Assembly (NCBI GenBank): GCA_907165135.1
Contig: OU015570.1
Location: 124,001-188,000, forward strand
Reading direction: 5' to 3'
Length of the DNA: 64,000 bases
Source: Oikopleura dioica
Lineage: Eukaryota; Chordata; Appendicularia; Copelata; Oikopleuridae
In this document: positions 1 to 10,899 of the stretch, one piece after another
Layout: each line of letters begins with the position of its first letter
How positions within the stretch are numbered: position 1 is the first letter of the stretch
Position numbers and translations under genes: made by a program
Notes under the pieces: model-generated
Databases searched by the model: none
Told to the model about the DNA's origin: nothing
Seen by the model: the letters and a program-made list of their open reading frames with translations, nothing else

Positions 1-54
1 TTTGGACCAGGTATGGATTTGGACCAGGCAAGGATTTGGACCAGGCGAGGACAA
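1..54. repeat. Short tandem repeat, TTTGGACCAGG unit
   Basis: Three imperfect 16-17 bp units built on TTTGGACCAGG lie in tandem at the left edge. The array probably continues beyond the window. Confidence 0.8.
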
Positions 55-403
55 ACCTAAAAAACTGTATGGAGATAATCTATTTTTCCCGGGCAATGCT
101 TTTCTTTCATCGGTATAGTAAACAAGTACCCAGAAGTTCAATCCCGGGTTCAAAATTTCGAAAAAGTTCATCTTCCGGTAACTAGAGAGCATCAAAGTTC
201 AAAAAATCAGTTTTTCTAAGAACAATATTTTCTTATTGTAACCATGCGAATGTACTATTCCGACCTTAAAAACTCGATTTTAAGATAAAAGTTTGAAAAC
301 AAAGATGCTCTTAATGCGGGGGTTAGAGTCTGGAGAGGGCCATTTACGGCATTATTGGGGACCAATAATGAGAATTTTCAAAAATCATTTTTTCAATTTA
401 CAA

Positions 404-434
404 CCTAACCCTAAGCCTAACCCTAACCCTAACC
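404..434. repeat. Interstitial telomere-like CCCTAA repeat
   Basis: About five units of CCTAAC or CCCTAA type, one degenerate, lie next to each other. TTAGGG is the usual metazoan telomere unit; rhabditid nematodes use TTAGGC. It directly abuts the inverted repeat at 437-620. Similar runs occur at 18596-18675 and, in the other orientation, at about 26004-26032. Confidence 0.7.
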
Positions 435-436
435 TT

Positions 437-620
437 GGGGAATGATTAAAATATCATCAAAAATATCAACCTACGCGTTCTTTAAGCGTAATATTCTTAA
501 ATAAAGCGGAGGACCTTTGCTCATGTCTTCCACCAGAAGAGGACCCTCTTCTTGGAAAAAGAGTTTATCCCTTCTCTAGAAGCGTAGGTTAATATTTTTG
601 ATGATTTTTCTCCAATCCCC
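437..620. mobile_element. Small foldback (MITE-like) repeat
   Basis: The stretch starting GGGGAATGATTAAAATATCA is repeated inverted at about 575-620, ending TCCAATCCCC. Both arms share a tract around ATCATCAAAAATAT and AACCTACGC. The centre holds a second hairpin (AAGAGGA with TCTTCTTGG). No coding potential and no clear TSD. Confidence 0.6.
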
Positions 621-880
621 AGAGATTCGAATGCACTCTTTCAGAAACTGGTGACCTAACATCACTGTAACCTTACTGTAAGGTGTGAAAGGCTTGACAA
701 AATTTAATGCATTTTTCAAATCTTCATTTTCCATACCAATTGCGATTTTTGGTCTTCAGACCCGCCTTCAATCCCAACTCTCCATCATAAATAGAAAAAA
801 ATCTCCGAAAATTTCCGCTTGGTGGGGGTGTAATTCTCTCATTTTTTGCCTAAGAAAATATTTCGTAGCGAATTTCCTCA

Positions 881-934
881 TAAAGAGTCATGGGCGGCTC
901 CGGGCAAGAGTGATCTCCCCTCCGAGAGAGGGAT
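881..934 (+). repeat. GC-rich cassette, 5' part only
   Basis: The 54-bp tract starting TAAAGAGTCATGGGCGGCTC is repeated exactly at 19081 and 20112, where a further 60 bp is also shared. Here the downstream half differs but can still form a short hairpin (AGCGTAG with CTTCGCTA). Not recognised; it could be a structured-RNA-derived repeat. The rest of 621-1746 shows no gene I can support. Confidence 0.6.
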
Positions 935-2193
935 AGTAGTATATAGCGTAGCTGGGGTCCTTGTGCAGAGGCCTCTTCGCTATTGGCTTAAAAATTTTGG
1001 CGCGCGATTCAAATTTGTGCACTAGAAATGTAATTTCTCAATTCAGGTAAAAAATGTTCTCTAAACCTATCATTACCCATGTGCTCATAAATTGGGTGAC
1101 TATCAACTCTCATCTTTTCAATTTTTGCAAATTAAATTTATTCATTTTTTCAGAACTCGTCTTTATGGTCTTTGGCTCTTTGGCTCGCTTTTCCAGATTC
1201 TGTCTTGTAGTAAGTGTTAAAACAAGTGTATATGCTTTATCACCCTTTTCTAGAGCTGAGAACTTCTTCTGCTAATTCTCGGATGACGATTTTATGGTTT
1301 GCGACTGGCATCTTTAATTTCGGGGCTAATCAGGTAATTATTCAGCGCGTAACTTACTTGATTATCGATTCGTTGCGCTCCAATTGATTTCACTTTCAGC
1401 ATAAAAGAACTCGGCTGCAGAGCGATTCACAACATTTGCTAAAATGACTTCGTGAAAAATAGAGGAATTTTTATGCTAGAAATATAAAATGACTTCGCGT
1501 AATCTAGCATCATTCTTGAGATAAAAATCAGATGAAATGAACTCGTAACCAATTTGACCGTTGCTATATTAAATAAAAGATAATTTTTATAAAATGATTC
1601 ACCATTTCACAAGCGCTAATTCCACAAAGAAGAATTTTTTCAGAAAGCTACAATGAAAATTTTCAAAAGAGGACTACAATCAAGTAAGTACAGCATCTTT
1701 CCGAATACAGACTCATCATATTTTAAGTAAAATGCAGCGACTGATGCAGGGGTCTGGATTCGCTTTGCGAATTCGCTCATGAGCGTAGCGAAGCAGAGCG
1801 AAGCGAAGTCGCTTCGCTTTCGCTTTTGAAATTTCAATTCGCTTCGCTTCGCTTTCGCTTTTTACCAAAAATTTTCGCAAAAATTTCGCTCTTAACAAAT
1901 CGTTCTAAGAATTGAATATTTTGTTATTTTCATCTGCTTTAGCGAAAGCTTTACTGAGAATTTTGCTTATTGAACTTAATTTGCACTATTCAGAGTTTTG
2001 CTGAGATCATTTGAATGTTTTCAAAGTAGCCAATATTGACAATAATATATTGTGAGCTACGCTGAGCTGATGAGTGGTCACTGTTTTCCGGGATAACTTT
2101 TCCCAAGTCGCCAGAGATATCCGATTGCCGAACTTGGGGAAACGGCGACATTGGCAAACGGCGACGTGAATTTTTAAATTGATTGATCATATA

Positions 2194-2602
2194 CAGTGAA
2201 AACCCAAAATTTGCCCACCCAAAATTTGGCCGCTTTTTGTCTTAATCCGCCTTTTTTGGAAACTCAAATCAACCCAAAATTTGGCCGCTTTTACAAAAAT
2301 AGAAAATTTTTCATCAGAATTGGGTCCAAATTATGCTCTTTCTGAATATTTTAAGCTTTTTTAAAGTGTTTATATCATTTAAAATGACTAAATTCTTATA
2401 AGAATGTCTTCCAACAAGCAAAAATTTTAATAAAATTCATCAAAAATGTGAAAATCAATGATTTTAAATCATGCCGATTTTCGAAAATTTCGAAACTTTG
2501 ATTTTTAAAGGGGAAACTTGGCTACCCGGCAAAAACCCAAAATTTGGCCGCTTGTTTCGGGAATTTACATCTGAAAACCGGTCAATTTTTGGGTTTTCAC
2601 TG
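2194..2602. mobile_element. Tc1/mariner-like MITE, CAGTGAAAACCC ends
   Basis: Termini are CAGTGAAAACCCAAAA and its inverse, each flanked by TA (2192-2193 and 2603-2604). Internal copies of CCCAAAATTTGGCCGC repeat the terminal motif in both orientations. At 409 bp it has no ORF. Aligning the host hAT element with its second copy (near 17470-17520) shows the site without this insertion, which supports the boundaries. Confidence 0.75.
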
Positions 2603-3002
2603 TAATATGATTCATATAACTTTAACTATTGCCAATAACTTATTGGTTACTCCACAGTCAATCCCGGCTTCAACAACTTCGATCCTGGCTTTTCAGACGT
2701 CATTTCTGGCCTCTCATACCGTCAGTCTCGGGATGAACGTCCAATAACCCGGGATCGGCATTGGATCGGCATTTATTCACATTGCAGTTTGCCCAAGATT
2801 TAGGTTCCCCAAGTTGGGTAAACGGTGATTTGGGGAAACTGCATTTGGGCAAATGGAGATCACTCGAGCCACACATCCTCTTCAGCTGAGTTAGATCAGA
2901 AAATTCACGATTTCGCTCTTTCCGAAGAGGGAGTCCGAATGCCCGAAAAGAAATAAAATTGAAAGCGAACCTAAAATGGACACTTTTTCGAAGGTCAAAT
3001 AT

Positions 3003-3142
3003 TATCGGAAAATTTTCGCTTTTTAGAAAAATTTTCGCTTCGCTTCGCTTTCGCTTTCGAAAATTTGATTCGCTTCGCTTCGCTTTCGCTTTAAATTTTT
3101 GAAAAATTTTCGCTTTCGCTTCGCTTTCGCTTTTCATTTTTG
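3003..3142. repeat. Low-complexity CGCTTCGCTTTCGCTTT block
   Basis: A degenerate array of GCGAAGCGAAAGC-type words. The same block sits at 1755-1865 and 16598-16730, always just inside the CAGGGGTCTGGATT ends, so it belongs to the hAT-like family. The K/R/S/E-rich reading frames across it are products of this simple repeat. Confidence 0.8.
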
Positions 3143-3181
3143 GCCAAAATCCAGACCCCTGGCTTATATTTAACCCTTATA

Positions 3182-4706
3182 CCGATGAAAGTAAAGCATT
3201 GCCCGGGAAAAATCTCGTTCTCCATATATGGAGAACGAGATTCGGCCACCCCCTGGCGCTGTTGTCCCAGCCAAAAAGTCCTCACCGCTTTCTCACTTTT
3301 GACCAAAGCGATGGCGGAACTAAATAAAAATAATTTCGGTGGTGTTTTGTCTATTTTATGGTGCAAGAAAATAAGAATTTTTACAATAAAAAGGGACCAC
3401 ACACGAATGAATAGACAATTCAGAATAGAAAAAAGGGAGGACAGAGGGCATTGAGCTCGCGCCGATCGCGCACGAAGCAAGAGCATTCTCCACTCAACCA
3501 GACTGGTTTACCCCAAAGTTAAACTTATAGGGGTATATTGAAACTTTTCTAAAGAAAATTTCAATAAAAATGTTTTAAAAAATTTTTTTAATTTTGTTGG
3601 GAGAGAAGGCCTGACTGAGTACCCTGAAAACCTGACTGAGTGAGAAACCCTGACCTGAGTGAATATCAGGAAAAATTTTTCGAACCCTGACCCTGACCCT
3701 GTTCTCAGGTTGCCGAGCCCAGCCACTTAAAAATTGGACCACAGGGAACAGCCCCGTCCCTTGATTTTTAAATTTAAGGGGCTTGACGGCCCTTCGGGCC
3801 GTTTCAGCCCCGTCCCTTGATTTTTAAATTTAAGGGGCTTGACGGCCCTTCGGGCCGATTCAGCCACGTCCCTTGATTTTTAAATTTAAGGGGCTTGACG
3901 GCCCTTCGGGCCGTTTCAGCCCCGTCCCTTGATATATAAATTTAAGGGGCTTGACGGGCCTTCGGGCCGTTTCAGCCCCGTCCCTTGATTTATAAATTTA
4001 AGGGGCTTGACGGCCCTTCAGGCCCTTTCAGCCCCGTCCCTTGATTTTTAAATTTAAGGGGCTTGACGGCCTTTCGGGCCGTTTCAGCCCCGTCCCTTGA
4101 TTTTTAAGTTTAAGGGCTTGACGGCCCTTCGGGCCGTTTCAGCCCCGTCCCTTGATTATTGAATTTAAGGGGCTTGACAAAGGCTGGGAAAAGGCTGAGT
4201 TGATCATTCTCAGTCCCGTCCCCAACCCCGCCCGCCTCCATCTGATAAGAAAATATATAGTGTCCCTATTTTTAGTTTTTTTATGGTTTTTAATTAATTT
4301 CTTTTAGTTTGTTTACAGTCGTCAGGGGCCTGACTTAGGCTTTATCTTTGGTCAAAATAGTGACTCAAGACCTATTAAAATCAGTTCTTTTTGATTTTAA
4401 AACCTTTTTAATTTCTTTAGAAAGCTCTTTTAAGAAAATGAAAATTTTCGATTTTCTTTTCAAAAAAAAATTTCATTATGAATGTATAAATATGAATATT
4501 TTTAGTTCCCCTTTGATCACGTGAAAAAATCCAAAAATGCGAAAGTTCAGTGTGAGGATGTTCTTTTCTTAAAAGGGAAGTCTTCCAGCTGGCGGGTTCC
4601 TCCGCCGCGGAGGCTCCGCGTGGTCCTCCGCTTAATAAAAGCGAAACACGCACACTTGGTGTCGCTTAATCGGGCTCGAGTCCAGGGCAACCCCTACTTT
4701 CATCGG
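3182..4706 (+). mobile_element. TA-flanked element with CCGATGAAAG ends
   Basis: The left end CCGATGAAAGTAAAGCATTG and the right end CTACTTTCATCGG are inverted and each flanked by TA (3180-3181 and 4707-4708), as in Tc1/mariner relatives. It carries a central 56-bp minisatellite and a GC-rich right third with CCGCCGCGGAGGCTCCGCG. Related partial copies lie at 14915-15597 and, reversed, at 58658-58960. An isolated right end is at about 75-118. No transposase is seen. Confidence 0.65.
3749..4170. repeat. 56-bp minisatellite, about 8 units
   Basis: Units start CAGCCCCGTCCCTTGATTTT and repeat every 56 bp (3749, 3805 and onward). Each contains a near-perfect 17-nt hairpin ACGGCCCTTCGGGCCGT and a GGGGC/GCCCC pair. 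The same unit (CAGCCCCGTTCCATG variant) forms a second array at about 26690-26877. Confidence 0.9.
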
Positions 4707-4780
4707 TATGTTATTTTGAGTACCATCGAACCATTATTTCGGGGAGCTGTTTTTCGTGGAATAATCCTAGATATGTACCA

Positions 4781-5640
4781 TGTTATAGTATGACTATAAC
4801 GTATATGCATTCTGATAAGCCTACAGAAACTATGCAATTTCAAACCATAGTTACTATGCATAAGAAGTTCATGGTCACCTCGAGAATCTCACTCACTCCT
4901 ACTACTTGGTATCTTTGGAGGGGTTTTCGGAGCTGCTCACGGAAAACCGTCGGAGCTGCCGACGGAAATCCGTAAGAAATTATGGTTTTGGCGGACTATA
5001 TAAACGAAGCAGGCACTTAGAATTGGCATCCGAGTTAGGGGGCGCACTGGTTATGTCGCCGAATGTCGCCGAATGTCGCCGAATGTCGCTGAATGTCGCC
5101 GAATGTCGCCGAATGTCGCCGAATGTCGCCACTTGTTTTCGAAAAATAGGAATTATGAAAAAAATTTTTTGGCTCAAATATTCAAAACAAACTTGTTCTA
5201 GAACCGTAAAAGGCGGGAATAGTAGGAGGCGCGGCAATACAAGTGTGTCCAGCCCGACCAGTGAGTTTCCTACCACAAATTGCGCGGAGCGCTTCCTTGC
5301 CTCGAAATTATGCGAAAACAGTTCTAGAACAAGTTTGTTTTGAAATTTCTTGGTTAAAAACTAGTTTTCTTTGCAAAAATCCTGGTTTTAAAAAATAGGT
5401 GGCGACATTCGGCGACATTCGGCGACATTCGGCGACATTCAGCGACATTCGGCGACATTCGGCGACATTCGGCGACATAACCAGTGTCGACCAGTTAGGG
5501 GTCACCTTCAGAAAGACCTAACTAAGAGATATCTGTACTATGACTGTACAAGCGCTAGTCGCGGAATAAAACAGAGCTTTTTAGCTTTTTATACAAATTG
5601 TAGTGTTTTCTTATTTGAGACGCAAAGTCGCACTACAACA
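4781..5640 (+). repeat. 5' LTR, interrupted by a MITE
   Basis: Begins TGTTATAGTATGACTATAAC and ends CGCACTACAACA. It is identical to the 3' LTR except for the 451-bp insertion at 5042-5492 with its 9-bp TSD. TATATAAA lies at 4997-5004 and AATAAA at 5565-5570, giving a plausible U3-R-U5 order. The insertion falls between promoter and polyadenylation signal and may disturb transcription of this copy. Confidence 0.9.
5042..5492. mobile_element. MULE-like MITE with GTCGCCGAAT-repeat arms
   Basis: The arms consist of about eight tandem GAATGTCGCC words (5055-5128) and the inverted array at 5400-5478. TSD AGTTAGGGG occurs at 5033-5041 and 5493-5501; the 3' LTR at about 12333 has this site once and uninterrupted, so the boundaries are certain. 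A 9-bp TSD fits Mutator-like elements. The centre contains the shared module TACCACAAATTGCGCGGAGC and a mirrored pair of GTTCTAGAAC. Confidence 0.9.
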
Positions 5641-5642
5641 TT

Positions 5643-5655
5643 TGGTGTCAGAAGT
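5643..5655 (+). other. Candidate primer-binding site
   Basis: TGGTGTCAGAAGT begins two bases after the 5' LTR, where the tRNA primer-binding site of an LTR element is expected. The cognate tRNA was not identified. Confidence 0.5.
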
Positions 5656-6220
5656 ATAAAGAGACCCAGCCTCAGATTAAAAGACGAGTGGATGAAAACT
5701 CACGCTAACCAGATGCCGCTTTCAAAAATCACTCTGATTTTACGACAGCTGCAACGCGTGCGCTTTACCTCGCCTAACTTCCTTTCAGACTTGCATTAAA
5801 AATTCAAACTTGCTATTGTTGCCGCTCAACCGGAAACTATGTCGAAAATCGAAATCAAGAATTCAGTGTGGACTCCATCGCGATCGAAGACAGGTAAAAA
5901 ATGAAAAATAAAGGAAAAAGAGAAATCGAGAAATAATCATCAAGTTAGAATTTTTTTAAAGTATAATTGCCAGGGATTTTCACAGCAAGCGGAGCTCGCA
6001 CCCATAATGGCAGTCACCGATAGAAAATCCTTTAGGCACATAAATTTAAACTTAAAATTTGATTCAAGATAAAATTATAAATAAATAAAAATTAAGAAAT
6101 AATAAATTATTATATTTACGTTAAAGCTGTTTTAAATAAGATAATCAATAAATAAATATAAATAAAATTTTTCATTTGACATATTTTTTCTCAAATAATC
6201 TTCTTCATTGACGAATAGGA

Positions 6221-7461
6221 ATGACGATTGCCGCCTCAGAGCTTTACTGCTTCTATGCTTACGAGCCTAAGGGCTACAAACAAGTGCTTCAAAGATATGT
6301 ATTGCCCAAAATTCAGTACATCGAGGTCGACTTGATATACCGATGAAAGCAGACTCAAATCCGGGGTTACGCCGCCACTGCAAGTCTCGAAATTTGTGAT
6401 TGGCTAGTACCAAAAGATTGTCGCCAGGGGGTGGCGACAATCTTTTTATCCAGGGTAAAGGCCTGCTTTCATCGGTATCTGGACGTCGAAAAATATAAGA
6501 AGATTTTGAGCTCTTTGCTTACATCCAAGAGACTCGCGAAAACGTGAAGCAACATCTGGGAGGCTTCAAATTTAGCGAAAGAGAAGCATGGGCTGTTTAT
6601 GAGTTCTGGAAGACGAAAGAATCGAAAAAAGATAGTCTTTTATTCTGGATCAGCAAGGCAACAACGATGGCAACAATCTGTCGTGGACACCCGGAAATGC
6701 GACAAATAAGCAAGAGTATAAATAAATCCTTCGACTTTTGTTTCAATGCGAAAAGGCACATGTGGAGTACCGACAAATTCAACGGTTGCGATCGCGACGT
6801 CGAGAAACATTACACAGAACGCGATCATAAAAATTTTCTAAAAACTGCAATGTCTCTTGCATTGAATTCACGCGATACAGGCGCTGGGGCTCAGACCACT
6901 CAACCGAGTCGACAAGAAAATGAGGAGCAGCAAAACGTTCAGGCATCATTGGTCGTCCAAAGTGTGCAGCGCGATAAGTATGTTCAACTTGCGCTTGAAC
7001 CTATTCCCACACCGCATCAAACTGTAGTTCCGATAGAATCAGCTCAATTCGTGGAAAATGCAGCTCAGGAACCGGCGAATCCAAGGGAAGGTCAAGAGCT
7101 TGATGTTGAGCAACAACCATCACCAACACCCTCGAGGATTGAGTCCGAAAACATGTTTGAAAATATTCTCCAACAATCACAATTCAATCCCAAAAGCGAC
7201 TCTTATAGAGAATCAAATGCTCAAAATCCAACGACTCCAGTTGCAACCGAGCCGCCAGTTCAACCAACGAAAAAAGCAAGACATGCTGGACCGAAATACC
7301 CAATAAATGTTTTCGAGATGATTTCTCCAACAAAAGAAGAAAAAGAATCAGCCCAACCTGAAAAACAGAAGGGAGACGAAATCAACAAAAACATCCCGCG
7401 AAGGGTTGAGGAGCTTAGTGATCACGATATCGACTTCTTTTCTGGATTTCTTACTCATTAA
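6221..7461 (+). CDS. ORF1 of the LTR element (unrecognised), interrupted
   Basis: An ATG at 6221 opens a frame (MTIAASELYCFYAYEP) that is cut by the 136-bp hairpin MITE at 6340-6475. After one frame change it continues from about 6504 to the stop at 7461, with an open segment of about 305 residues from 6544. The first half is compact and charged with W, Y and F residues; the second half is low-complexity Q/P/E/S-rich linker. It sits upstream of the gag-like frames, so a nucleoprotein or accessory role is possible, but no domain is recognised. Confidence 0.5.
6340..6475. mobile_element. 136-bp hairpin MITE with CCGATGAAAG ends
   Basis: The ends CCGATGAAAGCAG and CTGCTTTCATCGG are flanked by TA on both sides. 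The centre is a near-perfect hairpin around AAAGATTGTCGCCA and its inverse (about 6413-6450). It shares termini with the 3182-4706 element. It lies inside ORF1; joining the flanks with one TA keeps the upstream frame open. Confidence 0.8.
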
Positions 7462-7562
7462 CTGTTAGAAAATTTTCTTCTTCGACTTTCTTCGATTTAC
7501 TGTCACCCATCAAGTACGCTCAATATCTGGGCTTATTTTTTGTTTTAAGACTCGAGATCTAA

Positions 7563-8548
7563 ATGGCGAATCTTATTCGAACCACACATAATGTTGTCAA
7601 AGAATGTAAAGAAGCGAAGATTCTGTTGCTTACTGAGGAAGACATAAGTGGCCCGATTGCAACTGCTGTCAAAAAGCGAATATCGAAGGAAGTTTCTTAC
7701 TGGTCACATTTGAAAATTCCATGGTGGGACAAAAATTCGCGAATAACCACAAGCAATGGGAGAAAATGTTAAAACAAGCAACGGACGTTCTAGAAGATGA
7801 AGACAATCCGGTTGTGTTCGTCGACAGAGACCTCTGTGCTCGCGATCCCAGCCACTTTAAGGCCCTACTGGATGAGATACAAGCAAAATCAAGAACAAAG
7901 AAGCATGAAATAGAAACAGAGGACATACATTCAACATCGGCGTCTCAGACAGCCAATCAAGCGCCCGCAACAACCATTCCTCAGAAAAGAGATACCGAAA
8001 TAGATCTTTTGAGGAGTGAACTGAAAAGACTCCAATTGGAAAACAAGGAAAAAGATGCATTTCTTAATAAAACGAAAATCCGGGCTGCAGCGATAGAAGA
8101 GGAAAGGCAAAAGAACATCGAGCTACTAAACCAATATCAATCACTCCAGCAGTCGATGATAGGAAGTTTTAAAAAGGCCGCAAAATTCATCAGAACGAAA
8201 ATAGATAAGGAGGCTGATAGTAGTTCTGAATCGACAAGGGAAGAAAAATCAAACACCGAGTCTGACTCAGAGTCTGAGCCAAATTCACAGTCTCAGTCTC
8301 GTCCTCAAAAGAAACATAAGGAAGAAAACTCGCGGTATAATCCCTACACGAGACCTCAAAAACAACAGGAATACACAGATCAAAAAGACAAGGGAGTAAC
8401 AAGAAAAATCAATCGAGAGATTAAGAAAAATCAGAAGAATCCCAAGTCAAATTTTACGGAAATCCAGGGAAATTCAACCTCAAAGTCTGGCAATCAAACG
8501 AGAGAATCTCGTTTTGGGAACATCTGTCCCGAAACAAGAGTGCTTTAA
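7563..8548 (+). CDS. Gag-region ORF, coiled-coil and acidic linker
   Basis: Two overlapping frames (7563-7772 and 7721-8548) look like one protein with a single frameshift near 7730-7760. Up to about residue 110 it is mixed and foldable. Then come a K/E/Q/L-rich stretch of coiled-coil type (7985-8180) and a long S/E/K-rich disordered tail. Its position before a capsid-like frame fits a retrotransposon Gag N-terminal part. No known domain is certain. The frameshift may be real or a homopolymer error. Confidence 0.45.
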
Positions 8549-9129
8549 GGAATGCGAGAGAAGGTGGCCTCACGGACAGTCAAATGGTGTCACTGTTTAT
8601 GATGACACTTCGACCTGAAGACTACTTTCTCGAAGAACTTCTTGAGAAAGAAGAGCGTCAAGATTTCGAACTATTCCTAGAAACCATTGGAAAGCATCTT
8701 GCTGGAACTTCAAGCAGCATGATGAATGAAATATTGAGGGCAAAACGACGACCACAAGAATCGCTGCTTGCGTTCTTCATCAGACTGTGCACGATATACA
8801 AGGCATCGTCCGGAAAAAATCCAAAATCACAGGAGGCTGCGATGTTTCTGTACCCGGTGATTAGAAACAACGCCACTAGAATACAGAAAACGGAACTGAG
8901 CAGGGACCTCGAGGCTGGTGAATTGGGCAAAGCAGCAATAACTTTTGACCGACTGCGTGCAGCAATTAAGGTGGCTCAAGTCATGGATGATTCAAATTTT
9001 CACAATGAACCAGCGGAGCTCACCTATAACATAGAGGAACGAAACTACTTTGTTCAAGGACATGCACGAAATAATGGGCGAGTGGCGCTGCCAGAGACAA
9101 AAGCAAACGCTTCTCAAACCGAGGGTTAG
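8509..9129 (+). CDS. Gag capsid-like ORF
   Basis: A frame open from about 8509 to the stop at 9129 overlaps the previous frame by about 40 bp. It is helical, rich in L, E and R, and includes SLLAFFIRLCTIYK at about 8761-8803, resembling the helical C-terminal part of Ty3/gypsy Gag capsids. No CCHC knuckle follows. Together with 7563-8548 it would form one Gag of roughly 500 residues. Assignment is by general pattern and position, not by a diagnostic motif. Confidence 0.5.
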   Translation, partial: SFWEHLSRNKSALRNAREGGLTDSQMVSLFMMTLRPEDYFLEELLEKEERQDFELFLETIGKHLAGTSSSMMNEILRAKRRPQESLLAFFIRLCTIYKASSGKNPKSQEAAMFLYPVIRNNATRIQKTELSRDLEAGELGKAAITFDRLRAAIKVAQVMDDSNFHNEPAELTYNIEERNYFVQGHARNNGRVALPETKANASQTEG

Positions 9130-10078
9130 AACCCTGAGAACAGACGTCAGTCAGGAAGACACTTCGGATCACAATGACATCATTCCTGTGAACTGACGTA
9201 AAACGATTGATCCGACGCCAGAAAATTTGGCGGAGACATTCAACGAGACGCGCATTGATCTTTGAGAAAGCTGCGCTTAAAATTTATTTCGCGAAGAAAA
9301 TCTGGAAGAACATGAGTTCTTGCTCAAATGAAGACGAAACAGAAGGCTTCATACATCTGATCCTGATCTTTGGGATGGGTACTATTGATGGATTTGATGT
9401 TCAATTTCAGTGAGTTCGAAGCGAATTTGACGTCACGTATTAAGGCTTCATGACCCCTGTTCCAAAATATTCCTGGCCAGAATGGGTTCAGGAGTCAAGT
9501 GGGTTAAAATACGCAGCAAGTAACGCTGAACCATTAAATTGATCACTTTAACTCAAAGTCAGACAAATGCACTTGAAAAAAAGAACTTATGAACTCCTGG
9601 AGGGCTTGAAAAAAGTGGAAAAAAGCTCGGATATACAAATATTGGAAAAAATACATGCGAAATATGTATTTCATATCTCCCGTCGAAGATCCTAGACGCC
9701 ACTTCAAAGTTCTACGCTCTGTACAAGCGAATGAACAGGTCTCTCGGTGATGTGGAAGGAAACACGTATACGGTATGATCAATCGGTAGATTAAAGAGTG
9801 AGAAAACTCTGTCTAGGAGGAAAAGGAGCCGTATCAAAAGACGAATTACAAATCGGCAGGAAAACACGCTTGAGGATATAATGCGCACGAAATAGAAGAC
9901 TGAGCAAGCGAGGCCGGACAAAGGGCGAGCGGCTGCCGTTAACGAATTATCTCAAACAAGTCCGGGGCCACAGGGAGACGAGAGCTTCCCGAAAACCCCG
10001 TGCTTATCTTCGATCCAGACGATGAATGAGAAACGACGGGAAAGAGATTTTTTTTTTGCGAAATTCATCAGTGCTTAA
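9130..10078 (+). other. Degenerate internal region where pol would be expected
   Basis: No frame longer than about 80 codons on the plus strand and no RT, RNase H or integrase motif is visible. Short plus-strand coding-like pieces occur (for example from 9567, MHLKKRTYELLEGLKK, then a stop and frame changes to about 9778). The pol gene appears to be absent or reduced to remnants. The segment 10421-10899, after the MITE, also holds no frame I can support. Confidence 0.5.
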
Positions 10079-10420
10079 CCCTGTCTCGAGCATTCAAAAT
10101 TATCCTATCTCGAGCGCGAGCACATGGCCGTGAGCTCGCCCATCTAGAGAAAAAATGTCATTTCTTTCTCTCTCTTGTCTGTGCAAAGGGCATTAATTGC
10201 AAGAAAGCTGGTCTGTAAGACAGTAAATATAACAGTCCTGATCATCGCAAGCCTCATTTCGGTCATTTTGGGGGTGACCCATCCCGATCCGACCGTGAAA
10301 AAGGGTGGTCGGCGCCGACCCTAGCCCTCAGCACAGACAAGAGAGAGAGAGAATGAACAGACATTTTTTTTTTCTCTAGATGGGCGAGCTCATGGCCGTG
10401 TGCTCGCGCTCGAGATAGGG
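10079..10420. mobile_element. piggyBac-like MITE, TTAA-flanked
   Basis: The element is bounded by TTAA (10075-10078 and 10421-10424) and has CCCT tips. The arms share CTATCTCGAGCGCGAGCAC and GAGCTCGCCCATCTAGAGAA in inverted orientation, and the left tip is partly duplicated (CCCTGTCTCGAGC, then CCTATCTCGAGCG). TTAA plus CCC tips are the piggyBac signature. At 342 bp it has no ORF. Confidence 0.8.
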
Positions 10421-10899
10421 TTAAGTAACTCCAGAACCGATCTGCAAATTAACGTTTAGAAAGTCATGGAGAATTACAAGTTAAGACTGATGAGACAGCA
10501 TAAATTGAAAAACAAGGAATCAAAAAGCAATTATCGATAATTAGTTAGATTAATCAGGAAACACAAAATGCGAAGAAGATACCTGAATGGAAAAGTTCCA
10601 AGAAGCAGTATCGAAAAGAATCCAAGGAAAGCAACCGATCAAGACATTATGAATAGAATCCACTAAGATACTGATGATTCTCAAGATACTTAACTGCGAC
10701 CTTGAATTCATAGCAAGCGGAAGTCAACGTTTTCAGTGTTTCACGGAAAGGATGATTGAATTGTGGAAACTCTTAAGTTCATCAAAAAACAAGACTACTT
10801 TTATTTTCTACTGGCGAGCGAAAATCAACTTTTCCGGTGTTTCATAAAAATCATTATTGTCGGTGCTACAAATAATATTTGCTCTTCCTCTTTCAGAAA

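Larger units (their letters stand above)
1747..3161 (-). mobile_element. hAT-like non-autonomous element, copy 1
   Basis: The termini are CAGGGGTCTGGATT and its inverse AATCCAGACCCCTG. CAGNG-type tips are typical of hAT transposons. The interior matches the element at 16573-17641 in reverse orientation: both hold the AAGCGAAGCG-rich block next to one end, a GACGTCTGAAAAGC/GAAGCCGGGATTGAAG tract, and an AAACGGCGAC-type motif. It has no transposase ORF. The flanks (GACTGATG and GCTTATAT) show no TSD. It is interrupted by the TA-flanked MITE at 2194-2602. Confidence 0.7.

Noticed and set aside
4655-4700. Pol III B-box-like GGGCTCGAGTCC, suggesting a SINE
   Set aside because: No A box at the right spacing, and the segment is the end of a TIR element with CCGATGAAAG termini.
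5055-5478. CRISPR-like array because of regularly repeated GAATGTCGCC words
   Set aside because: The words are contiguous without spacers, occur as inverted arms of a MITE, and the context is eukaryotic.
9543-9921. Minus-strand ORFs (79 and 69 codons) in the LTR element
   Set aside because: Hydrophobic, F/S-rich shadows of A-rich plus-strand sequence; no domain.
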